Part shown: positions 45,853 to 54,065 of the stretch, in pieces | Position numbering within the stretch: the first letter of the stretch is position 1 | Layout: each line of letters opens with the position of its first letter | DNA from: Thiolapillus brandeum | GTDB taxonomy: Bacteria; Pseudomonadota; Gammaproteobacteria; Chromatiales; Chromatiaceae | Length of the DNA stretch: 64,000 nt | NCBI RefSeq assembly: GCF_000828615.1 | Contig: NZ_AP012273.1 | Coordinates: 1,426,001 to 1,490,000 of the forward strand | Direction of reading: 5' to 3' | Notes under the pieces: generated by a model | Seen by the model: the letters and a program-made list of their open reading frames with translations, nothing else | Told to the model about the DNA's origin: nothing | Databases searched by the model: none | Translations under genes and position numbers: made by a program

Positions 45853-47145
45853 TTTTTTCAACACTCCCCGCCGACTGAACAGAAATTCAGAGACAATAAC
45901 CACGGCGTAGATGGCACCTATCCAATAGAGGCTTTTGGGTGAAGACTTCCAAAGGTAGAGCAACAGGGTAATCCAGGAGGCCAGGGACAGAGCCAGGCCC
46001 AGCAAAGGCGTCCATCGGTTGCCGGGAACCGTCTTGCGCAAATGCCAGGCCGATAGATTGATGGCGGCAAATATGAGCAGGAAGGTGGAACTGGCAAAAG
46101 AGGAAATGATCGTCAGATCCGCCAGGTTGACGAAGGCCAACGTGCATGCGGTGATGATAATAAGGCTTGCCCAGGGAATGTTGTTCTGTTTGCGCTGAAA
46201 ACCGAATACGGCAGGCAGCGCCTCTTCAGTTGCCATGACCTTACCCAGGCGGGCGGTGCCAAACATGGTGGCATTGATGGCGGAGGCCGTAGAGAACAGG
46301 GCCGCTATGCCAATGAGCAGGAATCCGGCTTCCCCGAGGAAAGGCCTGGCTGCTTCAGCCAGGGCATATTCACCATATTTCCTGATTTCTTCCGGCAGTA
46401 GATTCCCTACTGCCACCAGGGCCACCAGTACATAGATGAATAGGGTTATGCCGATGGACCAGATGATACCTCGATGCAGATTTTTCCTGGGGTTTTCCAT
46501 TTCGTTCACGGCATTGGGTATGAGCTCAAACCCTTCATAGGCCACAAAGATCAGGGCGGCACCCATGATCACTCCCAGTTCCCCCTGGTTGAAAACCGGT
46601 AGCAGGTGATCGCTTTTGACATAGAACAGACCGATCACGGCAAACAGCCCAAGGATCAGCACCTTGATGGTCACGATAATCAGTTCACTCGTACCGCTGG
46701 CCTTGACTCCATAAAGATTCACGCCGAGAAATGACAGCAGCACCAGGGATTCCAGAAAATGATGCATGGCCGGATTTTGTCCACTGTTGTCACCCAGCAT
46801 GGCTGAGCCATAGACGCCAAAAGTATAGGCATACAGTGCCATGGTGCCGACATAACCCACCAGCAGCAGCCAACCCCCCATGCCGGCGATATGCGGGCTG
46901 CGGAAAGCTTTCTCCAGGTAGGTGAAACTGCCTCCGTCAGATTGATAATACAGCCCCAGGCGGGCATAGGACAGACCCGTAAGCAGGGCAATGATCCCTC
47001 CCAAGGCAAAAGCAATGGGTGCGGCATGTCCCGCCTGGGCAATGGCCAATCCCAGTACGGAGAAAATGCCACCTCCCACCATACCCCCCACACCCATGGC
47101 GATAACTTCCTTGAGGCTGAGTTTTTCTTCGGTTTGCGGGGTCAT
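45847..47145 (-). CDS. Second APC-family amino acid permease
   Basis: 432 residues, twelve helices, clearly related to the convergent neighbour: VIAMGVGGMVGGGIFSVLGLA in TM1 and IFVAYEGFELIPNAVNEMENP in TM6. The two genes overlap at their 3' ends and face each other, which suggests an old inverted duplication or joint use of amine/amino acid stress substrates. The start ATG follows AGGAGAATTCAT. Confidence 0.92.
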   Translation of the reverse strand: MTPQTEEKLSLKEVIAMGVGGMVGGGIFSVLGLAIAQAGHAAPIAFALGGIIALLTGLSYARLGLYYQSDGGSFTYLEKAFRSPHIAGMGGWLLLVGYVGTMALYAYTFGVYGSAMLGDNSGQNPAMHHFLESLVLLSFLGVNLYGVKASGTSELIIVTIKVLILGLFAVIGLFYVKSDHLLPVFNQGELGVIMGAALIFVAYEGFELIPNAVNEMENPRKNLHRGIIWSIGITLFIYVLVALVAVGNLLPEEIRKYGEYALAEAARPFLGEAGFLLIGIAALFSTASAINATMFGTARLGKVMATEEALPAVFGFQRKQNNIPWASLIIITACTLAFVNLADLTIISSFASSTFLLIFAAINLSAWHLRKTVPGNRWTPLLGLALSLASWITLLLYLWKSSPKSLYWIGAIYAVVIVSEFLFSRRGVLKKS

Positions 47146-47304
47146 ACTATGAATTCTCCTGGTTGCCCGAGCTCATGCCCCGGGTCTGGAAATCCTCCCG
47201 GCAACGATGGTTTGCCCGGGGAGAAGAGTACTTCAGGATAGTGCCCTTGCCTTGTTTGTACACTGGAAAGCTTGTAGAAACTGTTTTCGGCTATCTCCGA
47301 TAGC

Positions 47305-48243
47305 TCAATGCAGGCGTAGGAGCAAGGCGTCACTTTTACCATCATCATCCGCGATCATAAGGAAATCCCTCCCCGAGTCCAGTGCCATGCCTTCAAGTTT
47401 CCCATTGGTGCCGCATGAAATGGGGTACAACGGCAGGATATCCCTCAACAGCTGTTTTTTTAGCAATGGATACCCATGCCGGGAGCTCTGGCCCGTCGGG
47501 GCAGGTAAATGAACCTTGTAGATCACCTTGGTCTGTGCCTTGAAAAATGGCCGGTTGTCTCTTTCAAGCACGGCGAAATCACCATTCCCAAGTGCGGTGA
47601 CCGCTGACAATCCTGTTCCCCTGGGGGCGTCCAGGGGGTATCGGTAGAAATACCATTGTCCAGTGGCTGGCCAGTATTGACCGATCTTGACCTGGCCTCT
47701 GGGATCATCTTTCCATCGGCGCTGAAATACCACTACCACTTGTTCCCTGTTGTCTTCACCGCTGCTGGCAATACCCTCCAGCCCAGCCTTGATCCGGTAG
47801 CGGGCAACCTCTGGCGGTAGAGGGATTTCTTTCAGGACTCGGCCTTGTGCGTCAGTGAGTATGATCAGATTGGGCAGGTGACGACCGGGTTTGCCTTCTG
47901 AAGCCAGCCAGAAGCCACCTGCTGAGCGGTGACTGATGCCTTCCAGATCATATGGCGGAGGCTGTAGCTCTTTTCTGATGTGGATGGACTTCCGTATGGT
48001 CGCTTGTGACGGGGAGAGATCCATGACCAGAATTTCAGGAGGGTGCAGGTTGTGGTCATGTACCGCATACAGAATATTCCTGGTATTTCTGTCAGCCGAC
48101 AGGCCGGACAAAGCTCCCCAAGGCATACTGGATTCAATGGGATAGCAACCAAGTGCCGTATTCGATACCTTCGGCAGGCTGTTGCAACTCGTCAAAAACA
48201 TACCAAACAGCACTACTGTGAGAAGAGTCTTCAAGGCAGGCAT
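47305..48243 (-). CDS. Phytase-like-domain lipoprotein
   Basis: About 312 residues from ATG 48243. N-terminal signal peptide with a lipobox (FLTSC, Cys near residue 20). The body is a beta-propeller-like phytase-like/esterase-like domain: GALSGLSADRNTRNILYAVH, PYDLEGISHRSAGGFWLASE, AGLEGIASSGED, and LEGMALDSGRDFLMIADDD. Function of such proteins is unknown. Upstream in-frame starts fall inside the LysR gene, whose end it overlaps by 13 bases; the two genes are co-transcribed. Confidence 0.82.
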   Translation of the reverse strand: MPALKTLLTVVLFGMFLTSCNSLPKVSNTALGCYPIESSMPWGALSGLSADRNTRNILYAVHDHNLHPPEILVMDLSPSQATIRKSIHIRKELQPPPYDLEGISHRSAGGFWLASEGKPGRHLPNLIILTDAQGRVLKEIPLPPEVARYRIKAGLEGIASSGEDNREQVVVVFQRRWKDDPRGQVKIGQYWPATGQWYFYRYPLDAPRGTGLSAVTALGNGDFAVLERDNRPFFKAQTKVIYKVHLPAPTGQSSRHGYPLLKKQLLRDILPLYPISCGTNGKLEGMALDSGRDFLMIADDDGKSDALLLRLH

Positions 48244-49094
48244 GACACCATTGCCTTCGCGGGATTGGACAGAATGCGTTCCTTGTGTGTGACCAGCCCC
48301 AGGGAACGCGTAAGCTGCAGTTTTACAGGCAATATCTTGAGCTTGGCCCGGGTCAACATGATTCTTGGCAGAAGGCTCCACCCCAAATTGATTTCAGTAA
48401 GCATCTTCAGAGTTTCCATGTAATTTGTGGACATGCCCAGAGAGATTGTGAGACCGTGCTTGAGTAGGGCCTTCTCCAGTATGGCCCGGGTAAAGGTGGT
48501 AGGGCCAGGGAGCACGGCTGGATATTGTGTCAGTTGTTTCAGGGAAACCCGTTTTCTGCCGGCAAGCTCGTGTACAGGGGCGGTGACAAAGCACAATTCA
48601 TCCCTCCAGAGTTTACGGGTACGCAGGTTGGGCGGGGTTTCCGATGGAAGGGTTACTATGGCCATTTCCAATTCACCCTTGTCCACTGCCCGGCAGGCTT
48701 CTTCAGAATCCATAAAATGGATGTCGAGTTGCACGTCAGGGAAGTCTTTCCGGTAATGGCGCAGTACATCGGGCAGCCGATGCAGGCCGATATGATGACT
48801 GGTACCCAGGGTCAGAGGGCCTGATACCTTCTGTGTAAGACTAGTGGCCTGGTTTTTCAGGTCTTGTGCCTTCAGTATCAACTCCCGGGCTCTGGGTAGC
48901 AGAACGCCTCCTGCGTGGGTAAGACGGCTATGGCGGCCGATTCGGTCGAACAACAGAAGTCCCAACTCATCCTCCAGGAGGGCGATGCGTTTGCTTACAG
49001 CAGGCTGTGTCAAATGCAGGCGTTTGGCGGCCTGGGAGAATGACCCTGTTTCCGCTACGGCCAAAAAGGCCCGGAGATTGTTGAGATCCATCAT
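48231..49094 (-). CDS. LysR-family transcriptional regulator
   Basis: 287 residues. Winged helix-turn-helix at the N terminus (LRAFLAVAETGSFSQAAKRL, TQPAVSKRIALLEDELG) and a type 2 periplasmic-binding-like effector domain (~90-287). Related to CysB/CbbR-like LTTRs in general form; effector unknown. A nested palindrome at 49130-49156 lies 36 bases upstream and may be its operator. It is divergent from flrA and overlaps the lipoprotein gene. Confidence 0.93.
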   Translation of the reverse strand: MMDLNNLRAFLAVAETGSFSQAAKRLHLTQPAVSKRIALLEDELGLLLFDRIGRHSRLTHAGGVLLPRARELILKAQDLKNQATSLTQKVSGPLTLGTSHHIGLHRLPDVLRHYRKDFPDVQLDIHFMDSEEACRAVDKGELEMAIVTLPSETPPNLRTRKLWRDELCFVTAPVHELAGRKRVSLKQLTQYPAVLPGPTTFTRAILEKALLKHGLTISLGMSTNYMETLKMLTEINLGWSLLPRIMLTRAKLKILPVKLQLTRSLGLVTHKERILSNPAKAMVSCLP

Positions 49095-49129
49095 TTCACC
49101 TCTTCCAAAAAGATATCGGATTCACTATT

Positions 49130-49156
49130 CCCATAAATATTATTTATGATTATGGG
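49130..49156. promoter_or_regulatory. Nested palindrome, possible LysR operator
   Basis: Arms CCCATAA (49130-49136) and TTATGGG (49150-49156) enclose a second inverted repeat ATAAATA-T-TATTTAT (49133-49147). It lies 36 bases before the LysR start, where an LTTR autoregulatory site is expected. Binding is inferred. Confidence 0.45.
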
Positions 49157-49236
49157 GCGATTATCAATGGGCCTGCAAAATACCCGGTTCACTCAGAACA
49201 TACCGTTGGCTCTACTGCAGTGGGGCAGGAAATAGT

Positions 49237-49250
49237 GTCAAAATATTGAC
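49237..49250. promoter_or_regulatory. FleQ-box-like palindrome upstream of flrA
   Basis: GTCAAAATATTGAC. Matches the known Pseudomonas FleQ consensus GTCaNTAAAtTGAC at most positions. The exact reverse complement is found upstream of flgM (56835-56848). It overlaps the -35 of an flrA promoter candidate, a typical autoregulation layout. Confidence 0.6.
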
Positions 49251-49469
49251 ATTGCCACACAGAAAAAATATTGGCCAACTGATTGTTTATTTGTATAGAA
49301 TTATAGCTGCAAGGGCTTATCCATAACTGCGTCCATTTCAATGCCTGGCATAGGAATCAAGATCGCTGTTGTGGATAACTCAGAGTACTTGGAGAACCAA
49401 TACTGAAGTTACAGGATGAGGGTTTTTACATCTGGTTGCCAAAGTAATATGGACTAAAGGAGTTGTAAA

Positions 49470-50996
49470 ATGGATCGTACGTTGGCCAGATCGGATTCTG
49501 CTGCAACAGGCGGAAAAGATATCGATACAGCAAGTGCGGAGGCTGACAGGGAAGGGCACATTCTTATCTACACCCATGATGCCCCGGATGCGCATAATCT
49601 GGAGGCTGTGCTTGATTTATTTGGATTTTGTCCCAAAAAAACTTTTGATTTGGATCAGTTCAAACAGGAACTGGAAGATGGGAGCTATCTGACGGTTGTC
49701 ATTACCGGCAATCCTTCACCATCCGATCAGGAAAAACTTGCCCAGATTGTGCAAGGCAGTACTTCCCATATTCTGCCAATTGTCCTGTATGATCTCCCTG
49801 ACAAGGAGACCGATAAGCTGATACTCGCCTATCCCTCTCACTGGATCACTATGTCGCTGCCCTTGGTCAGCAGTGAATTCTCCGATGCATTGGAGCGTGT
49901 GAAGGCCTATATCAACGATGAGCCGAAGTCTCAGGCATCGAAAAGGCCATCTCATTTGTTTCGCAGCCTGACCGGGCGCAGCCGAGCAATTCAGAAGATT
50001 CGTCACGATATCGAGATGGTTGGACCGACAGATGCCACTGTCCTGATATTGGGTGATTCTGGTACCGGCAAGGAAGTTGTGGCTCGTAACATTCATTATT
50101 ATTCCAAGCGCAGAGGAAAGGCATTTGTGCCTGTCAATTGTGGCGCTATTCCCAGGGATCTTCTGGAATCTGAACTGTTTGGACACAAGAAGGGTGCGTT
50201 TACGGGGGCTTTGACGACCAGAGACGGGCGTTTCGCACTTGCTGAAGGGGGCACGTTGTTCCTGGATGAGATTGGTGAAATGCCCATGGATATGCAGGTC
50301 AAACTCTTGCGAGTACTGGAAGAACGAACTTTCGAGCCTGTTGGAGACTCTCGGCAGGTCAAGGCGGATGTGCGTATCATAGCCGCGACGAACTGTAATC
50401 TTGAACACATGGTGAAGGAAGGCGAGTTCCGTGAGGATCTTTTCTTCCGGCTCGAGGTATTTCCCATCAACCTGCCTGCCTTGCGCGAACGCATAGAAGA
50501 TCTCCCTCTATTGATCGGGCAACTCAATGAACGCCTGGAATATGAAAAAAACTGCTCTGTTGATTTTTCCGTAGATGCTCTGAAGGCCTTGTCCGAATAT
50601 TCATGGCCGGGGAATGTACGAGAATTGGCAAATCTCATAGAACGTATGGCCATTCAGTATCCCAATAGCCAAGTGCAGGAATATGATTTGCCACCAAAAT
50701 ATCGTGGGCGCAATGCTGCTGAAGATGATGACGGTTTGCAGCTGGAGTTTTTTGCTGTATCCCGAATGCCGGACGCACAACAGCAATCCGAGTCGGTCAC
50801 TTCCATACCACGAATCCCTTCCCAGGGCCTGGATTTGAAATCCTATATTTCGGAAATTGAAATCAAACTGATTTGCCAGGCATTGGAAGACACGAATGGC
50901 GTGATTGCGCATGCTGCCAAGCTGCTGGGTTTGCGTAGAACCACTCTGACAGAGAAAATGCGTAAATACGGGATAAGTCGGCCCAAGCTTGGCTGA
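49470..50996 (+). CDS. flrA: Sigma-54-dependent flagellar master regulator FlrA/FleQ
   Basis: 508 residues. N-terminal FleQ receiver-like domain (~25-135), AAA+ sigma-54 interaction domain (~160-395) with Walker A GDSGTGKE, the sigma-contact loop GAFTGA, Walker [13 protein letters not shown] and the arginine finger region [18 protein letters not shown]-terminal Fis-type helix-turn-helix ([21 protein letters not shown]). FleQ/FlrA switches on early flagellar genes and in Pseudomonas binds c-di-GMP. Walker A differs slightly from FleQ ([15 protein letters not shown]). It is read alone, facing the motAB-PilZ operon. Start follows AAAGGAG. Confidence 0.93.
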   Translation: MDRTLARSDSAATGGKDIDTASAEADREGHILIYTHDAPDAHNLEAVLDLFGFCPKKTFDLDQFKQELEDGSYLTVVITGNPSPSDQEKLAQIVQGSTSHILPIVLYDLPDKETDKLILAYPSHWITMSLPLVSSEFSDALERVKAYINDEPKSQASKRPSHLFRSLTGRSRAIQKIRHDIEMVGPTDATVLILGDSGTGKEVVARNIHYYSKRRGKAFVPVNCGAIPRDLLESELFGHKKGAFTGALTTRDGRFALAEGGTLFLDEIGEMPMDMQVKLLRVLEERTFEPVGDSRQVKADVRIIAATNCNLEHMVKEGEFREDLFFRLEVFPINLPALRERIEDLPLLIGQLNERLEYEKNCSVDFSVDALKALSEYSWPGNVRELANLIERMAIQYPNSQVQEYDLPPKYRGRNAAEDDDGLQLEFFAVSRMPDAQQQSESVTSIPRIPSQGLDLKSYISEIEIKLICQALEDTNGVIAHAAKLLGLRRTTLTEKMRKYGISRPKLG

Positions 50997-51065
50997 GAGG
51001 TTTTTTCTCGGTTTCCCTCTATCACCTGGATGTCCGACGGGTTTTCAGAACAGGGATGCAAGGCT

Positions 51066-51214
51066 GTTGAAAAACACCGTTTTTCGGCAGCCTGATTGCC
51101 GCACAAGGATGTGCGGCCATTTTCAATGACCATAAGTCATTGAAAATGGAGGAAAGACAAAATTGCATTTTTGTCTTTTCGAGTTGAAAAAGCCCATGGA
51201 TGGACTTTTTCAAC
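51066..51214 (+). repeat. Structured palindromic repeat, long copy
   Basis: 149 bases. Left part (51066-51112) matches 53862-53908 at 45 of 47 positions and the right part (51181-51214) matches 53911-53944 at 32 of 34. Stems in order: GAAAAAC-ACC-GTTTTTC, GCCGCAC/GTGCGGC, CCATTTTCAATGAC/GTCATTGAAAATGG, AAAGACAAAA/TTTTGTCTTT, and GTTGAAAAAG/CTTTTTCAAC. Ends are inverted GTTGAAAAA/TTTTTCAAC. It lies between the convergent flrA and PilZ genes. No transposase. Fits a MITE-like or BIME-like element. Confidence 0.8.
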
Positions 51215-51272
51215 ACCCTGATAGGGCTCTTATGCTGATTCCGGGCCAATGATCTCCCTGTTGTTCCCCGTT

Positions 51273-51890
51273 CTATGATCCATTTGGCTGCTCCTTTTGC
51301 CGGGCGAGACGCCTGCGTTCATGGGCTTCCTTTTTCAGGACATGGCATATGATCAGATCCTTGTCTTCTTCACGCATGTTCCTGAATTCCACGCCCACTT
51401 TATAGGGATACTGATCATATTCTGCAGATTCACTGCGTTTGCAATACACCACATTTGCGTAGGTTACGATCCCGGTATTGGATGGCAGCAAGAGTAACCA
51501 CAGTTCCAGTAGTGTACCCAGTTCCAGTGGTTTCTTTACATGAAAGGATGTGCCTCCTGCACTAAGGTCTATTTGACGAGCAGGCTCGTCCTGCAGCTCA
51601 TGTTTTGTCTGAAAGGTGAGGTCGGCAAGCAGATCCAGTTTCTCATCGAGAGCCTTCAGGTATGCTGCCAGTTCCGTCGATTGCTGTTCCAACTTGCTGC
51701 GAACCGGACGAATTCTCTGGTCTATGGCAAAGAATTGTGACTTGATGGTGAATCTGTCAATGTCTGATGCAGAGTCACCGGTACCAGCCAGGGCCTGAAG
51801 ATCCGTTACTTTGTGATACCTCAGTATTACCTCGTATTCTACGCGGAGAAAACTGCGTCGCTCCGGAATGTTGCTGCATGATGGTTTCAT
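51273..51890 (-). CDS. PilZ-domain c-di-GMP receptor of the inserted (tPilZ-like) type
   Basis: 205 residues. The RxxxR motif is at the N terminus (ERRSFLRVEYEV) and the (D/N)xSxxG motif appears ~90 residues later (DLSAGGTSF), with a helical segment (LEQQSTELAAYLKALDEKLD) between them. This split arrangement is like the atypical tetrameric PilZ (XCC6012, tPilZ). It is the last gene of motA-motB-PilZ, so a role as c-di-GMP-dependent brake or modulator of the motor is inferred. Confidence 0.8.
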   Translation of the reverse strand: MKPSCSNIPERRSFLRVEYEVILRYHKVTDLQALAGTGDSASDIDRFTIKSQFFAIDQRIRPVRSKLEQQSTELAAYLKALDEKLDLLADLTFQTKHELQDEPARQIDLSAGGTSFHVKKPLELGTLLELWLLLLPSNTGIVTYANVVYCKRSESAEYDQYPYKVGVEFRNMREEDKDLIICHVLKKEAHERRRLARQKEQPNGS

Positions 51891-51924
51891 TGCTCATATC
51901 CTTTGTACTGCTGTTGTCTGGAAG

Positions 51925-52824
51925 CTACTTCCGGTCGGTTGTCAGTGTCTCTATGGCGGATTGGTTTTTGCCAATGTTGTCAGGTTCCGTATTGAGAAGA
52001 GAGGAATAGGGCCTGGTGGGTATTTCCTTGTTTTCTCCATATACGATAGCCACTTCCACACGGCGATTCTTGGCGCGATTGGCCGGAGTGTCATTCGGCA
52101 CAAGAGGGCGTGTGTCTGCATAGGCTTTGATTTCAAACCTTTCCTTGCCTATGTTGCTGTTCCTGCTGAGCTCATGGAGCACCGTCACAGCGCGGGATGC
52201 TGACAATTCCCAGTTCGAGCGGAATACGGAGTTGTGGATGGGCAGATTGTCAGTGTGCCCGGAAACAACGATCCTTCCATTGCTGGATTGAATAGCGGCC
52301 TTGATTTTCATGATTACGTCCTTGAAAGGCTCAATCATCTGAGCGCTACCGGATGGGAAGGAACCTTTCTCCTGAATGCGGATGACGATTTTCTGGTCTT
52401 CAATACTCACCTCGATCAATCCTTTTTCGATTTCTTCCTTTAAAGCAACTTTTATTCTCTCGCCTTCTTTTTCAAGATCAGATTTCTTGTTCTCGTTGTT
52501 TTTCCCCAACACGGGAAACTGCATATAGTCATCTGCGGTGGATTGGCGTACCTGATTCAAAGGCGTTTCCTGAGCCCTTCCAGGAGAGAACTCCCTGGCG
52601 ATGATATTGACCCCCTTGGGAGGGTCTTTGACCTTTACCTGCCGCTGAACTCCAAACGCTTCACTCATGGAACCGGCCACCTGTTTGTATTTTTGAGCAT
52701 CCATCTCGGAGAATGAAAAGAGCAGGACGAAAAAAGCCAGTAGCAATGACATGAGATCTGCGAATGTCATCACCCACATTGGAATGCCTTCAGGGCATTT
52801 TACTGGTTCACAGTTGTCACTCAT
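51925..52824 (-). CDS. motB: Flagellar stator protein MotB/PomB
   Basis: 299 residues. A single membrane helix near the N terminus (MWVMTFADLMSLLLAFFVLL) carries the essential Asp (TFAD). The C-terminal OmpA-like peptidoglycan-binding domain (~155-270) has VVSGHTDNLPIHN and NRAKNRRVEVAIVY. Overall close to Vibrio PomB (long linker with ...KDPPKGVNIIAREFSPGRAQ). With MotA it forms the ion-driven stator; likely Na+-type. Ribosome site AGGAGAAGATC. It is followed by the PilZ gene. Confidence 0.95.
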   Translation of the reverse strand: MSDNCEPVKCPEGIPMWVMTFADLMSLLLAFFVLLFSFSEMDAQKYKQVAGSMSEAFGVQRQVKVKDPPKGVNIIAREFSPGRAQETPLNQVRQSTADDYMQFPVLGKNNENKKSDLEKEGERIKVALKEEIEKGLIEVSIEDQKIVIRIQEKGSFPSGSAQMIEPFKDVIMKIKAAIQSSNGRIVVSGHTDNLPIHNSVFRSNWELSASRAVTVLHELSRNSNIGKERFEIKAYADTRPLVPNDTPANRAKNRRVEVAIVYGENKEIPTRPYSSLLNTEPDNIGKNQSAIETLTTDRK

Positions 52825-52860
52825 GATCTTCTCCTGATCCTCAGGATGCCGGTAGTATCA

Positions 52861-53619
52861 TCATGCTGCCTTGTCAGAACTTTCTCCATCGGGAAGATAG
52901 TTCTGCAACATGCCTTCGATGACCCTGGGGTTAAGTCCTTCCTGTATTGCACTTACGCTTTCAAGGATCATGGATTTGTTTATCCTCTCTTCCTTGTTTC
53001 TATGGGTAAGCTTGTCTGCAATGGGCAAAGCCAGGGCATTGGCAATGACTGCTCCGTAGAAAGTGGTCAGAAGGGCAACGGCCATGGCGGGTCCCAATGC
53101 TTTGGGATCGTCCATGTTGGACATCATTTGCACCAGACCGATGAGCGTTCCGATCATGCCCATGGCAGGAGCCACATCACCAATGGCCTTGAAAATATTG
53201 ATGCCATCTTCATTTCGCTCGATGGCAAGATTTATGTCCTGTCCCAGAATCTTCCTTACAAAATCGGAATCATGGCCGTCCACGAGGAGTTCGATGCCTT
53301 TTTTCAAAAACTTGTTTTCCACTTCGACCTGTTCCAGTCCAAGCAGGCCTTCCTTACGGGCTATATTGGCCAGATCCACACTTTGCTCGATAATGTCCTG
53401 GGGTTTCTGTGATTTGTAGATAAATGCTTTTCCTGCCACCTTGAATGCGCCAAAAGTCAGAGAGAGCGGAAATTTCATCAGGGTTACCATGAGCGTTCCG
53501 CCAACGACGATCATCAGGCCAGGAACATTGACAAACATACCGAAATCACCGCCCAGCATTATTGAGACGGCTATTGTGGCCAGAGCGCCAATAAGTCCTA
53601 TCAGGGTTGCCAGATCCAT
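52861..53619 (-). CDS. motA: Flagellar stator protein MotA/PomA
   Basis: 252 residues, four membrane helices. The opening LATLIGLIGALATIAVS, the cytoplasmic loop with ERNEDGINIFKAIGDVAPAMGMIGTLIGL, and MDDPKALGPAMAVALLTTFYG are PomA-like and include the conserved Pro (PAMGMIG) of the ion path. It forms the stator ring with MotB. It has its own sigma-28 promoter (53719-53745), consistent with late-gene control by FliA/FlgM. Confidence 0.96.
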   Translation of the reverse strand: MDLATLIGLIGALATIAVSIMLGGDFGMFVNVPGLMIVVGGTLMVTLMKFPLSLTFGAFKVAGKAFIYKSQKPQDIIEQSVDLANIARKEGLLGLEQVEVENKFLKKGIELLVDGHDSDFVRKILGQDINLAIERNEDGINIFKAIGDVAPAMGMIGTLIGLVQMMSNMDDPKALGPAMAVALLTTFYGAVIANALALPIADKLTHRNKEERINKSMILESVSAIQEGLNPRVIEGMLQNYLPDGESSDKAA

Positions 53620-53718
53620 TTTCTGTGTCTCCCGTTGAAGTAGTAGCCGTCGAGCCTCCAGTCGAGGGACAGGAGCCGATTGCCTGAAGCTGTTTGCCAG
53701 TTTTCTGTCATGTGTTGA

Positions 53719-53745
53719 ATATCGGTCACAGTAGAAATTTCTTTA
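53719..53745 (-). promoter_or_regulatory. Sigma-28 (FliA) promoter for motAB-PilZ
   Basis: On the minus strand TAAAGAAA, 11 bases, ACCGATAT; the consensus is TAAAGTTT-N11-GCCGATAA. It lies about 100 bases before the motA start. Confidence 0.75.
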
Positions 53746-53861
53746 GACCAAAAACGCGAATCACAGGTACTTGTGGCCAGGGATTGTGTGGTGCTGGAAA
53801 TCTAAACAGATTGACATCCGCAGGGTAGTGAGCATCTTTGGGAACCTCTGACTAACTGGCC

Positions 53862-53944
53862 GTTGAAAAACACCATTTTTCGGCAGCCTGAGTGCCGCAC
53901 AAGGATGTCCGAGTTGAAAAAGCCCATGGAAGGGCTTTTTCAAC
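53862..53944 (+). repeat. Structured palindromic repeat, short copy
   Basis: 83 bases, same orientation as the 149-base copy at 51066-51214, but lacking 66 internal bases (the two central hairpins). Keeps the left arm and the right arm (GTTGAAAAAG...CTTTTTCAAC). It lies between the sigma-28 promoter of motA and the GGDEF gene. Together the two copies bracket the whole motA-motB-PilZ unit. Confidence 0.8.
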
Positions 53945-54065
53945 ATCTTTGTCCGGATGAAATAGATCGTGAATCAGAATCTCCGGATTCAAGGAACAAA
54001 TCACACGCAATATCCCAGGATACCTTCCCTGGCAGCGGGTTCAGATTCGTTCAGAGGGTCCTAAA

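Larger units (their letters stand above)
49095..49469. other. Divergent control region between the LysR gene and flrA
   Basis: 375 bases. Holds the nested palindrome (49130-49156), the FleQ-box-like palindrome (49237-49250) and flrA promoter candidates: TTGACA-N17-TATTGG (49246-49274) and TTGGCC-N17-TATAGA (49271-49299). The palindrome overlaps the first -35, which would suit autorepression. No reading frame supported. Confidence 0.55.

Noticed and set aside
51022-51249. Minus-strand small frame across the long repeat copy, similar to one at 53761-53946
   Set aside because: The peptide similarity follows from the repeated DNA; hairpins and indels break frame and there is no ribosome site.
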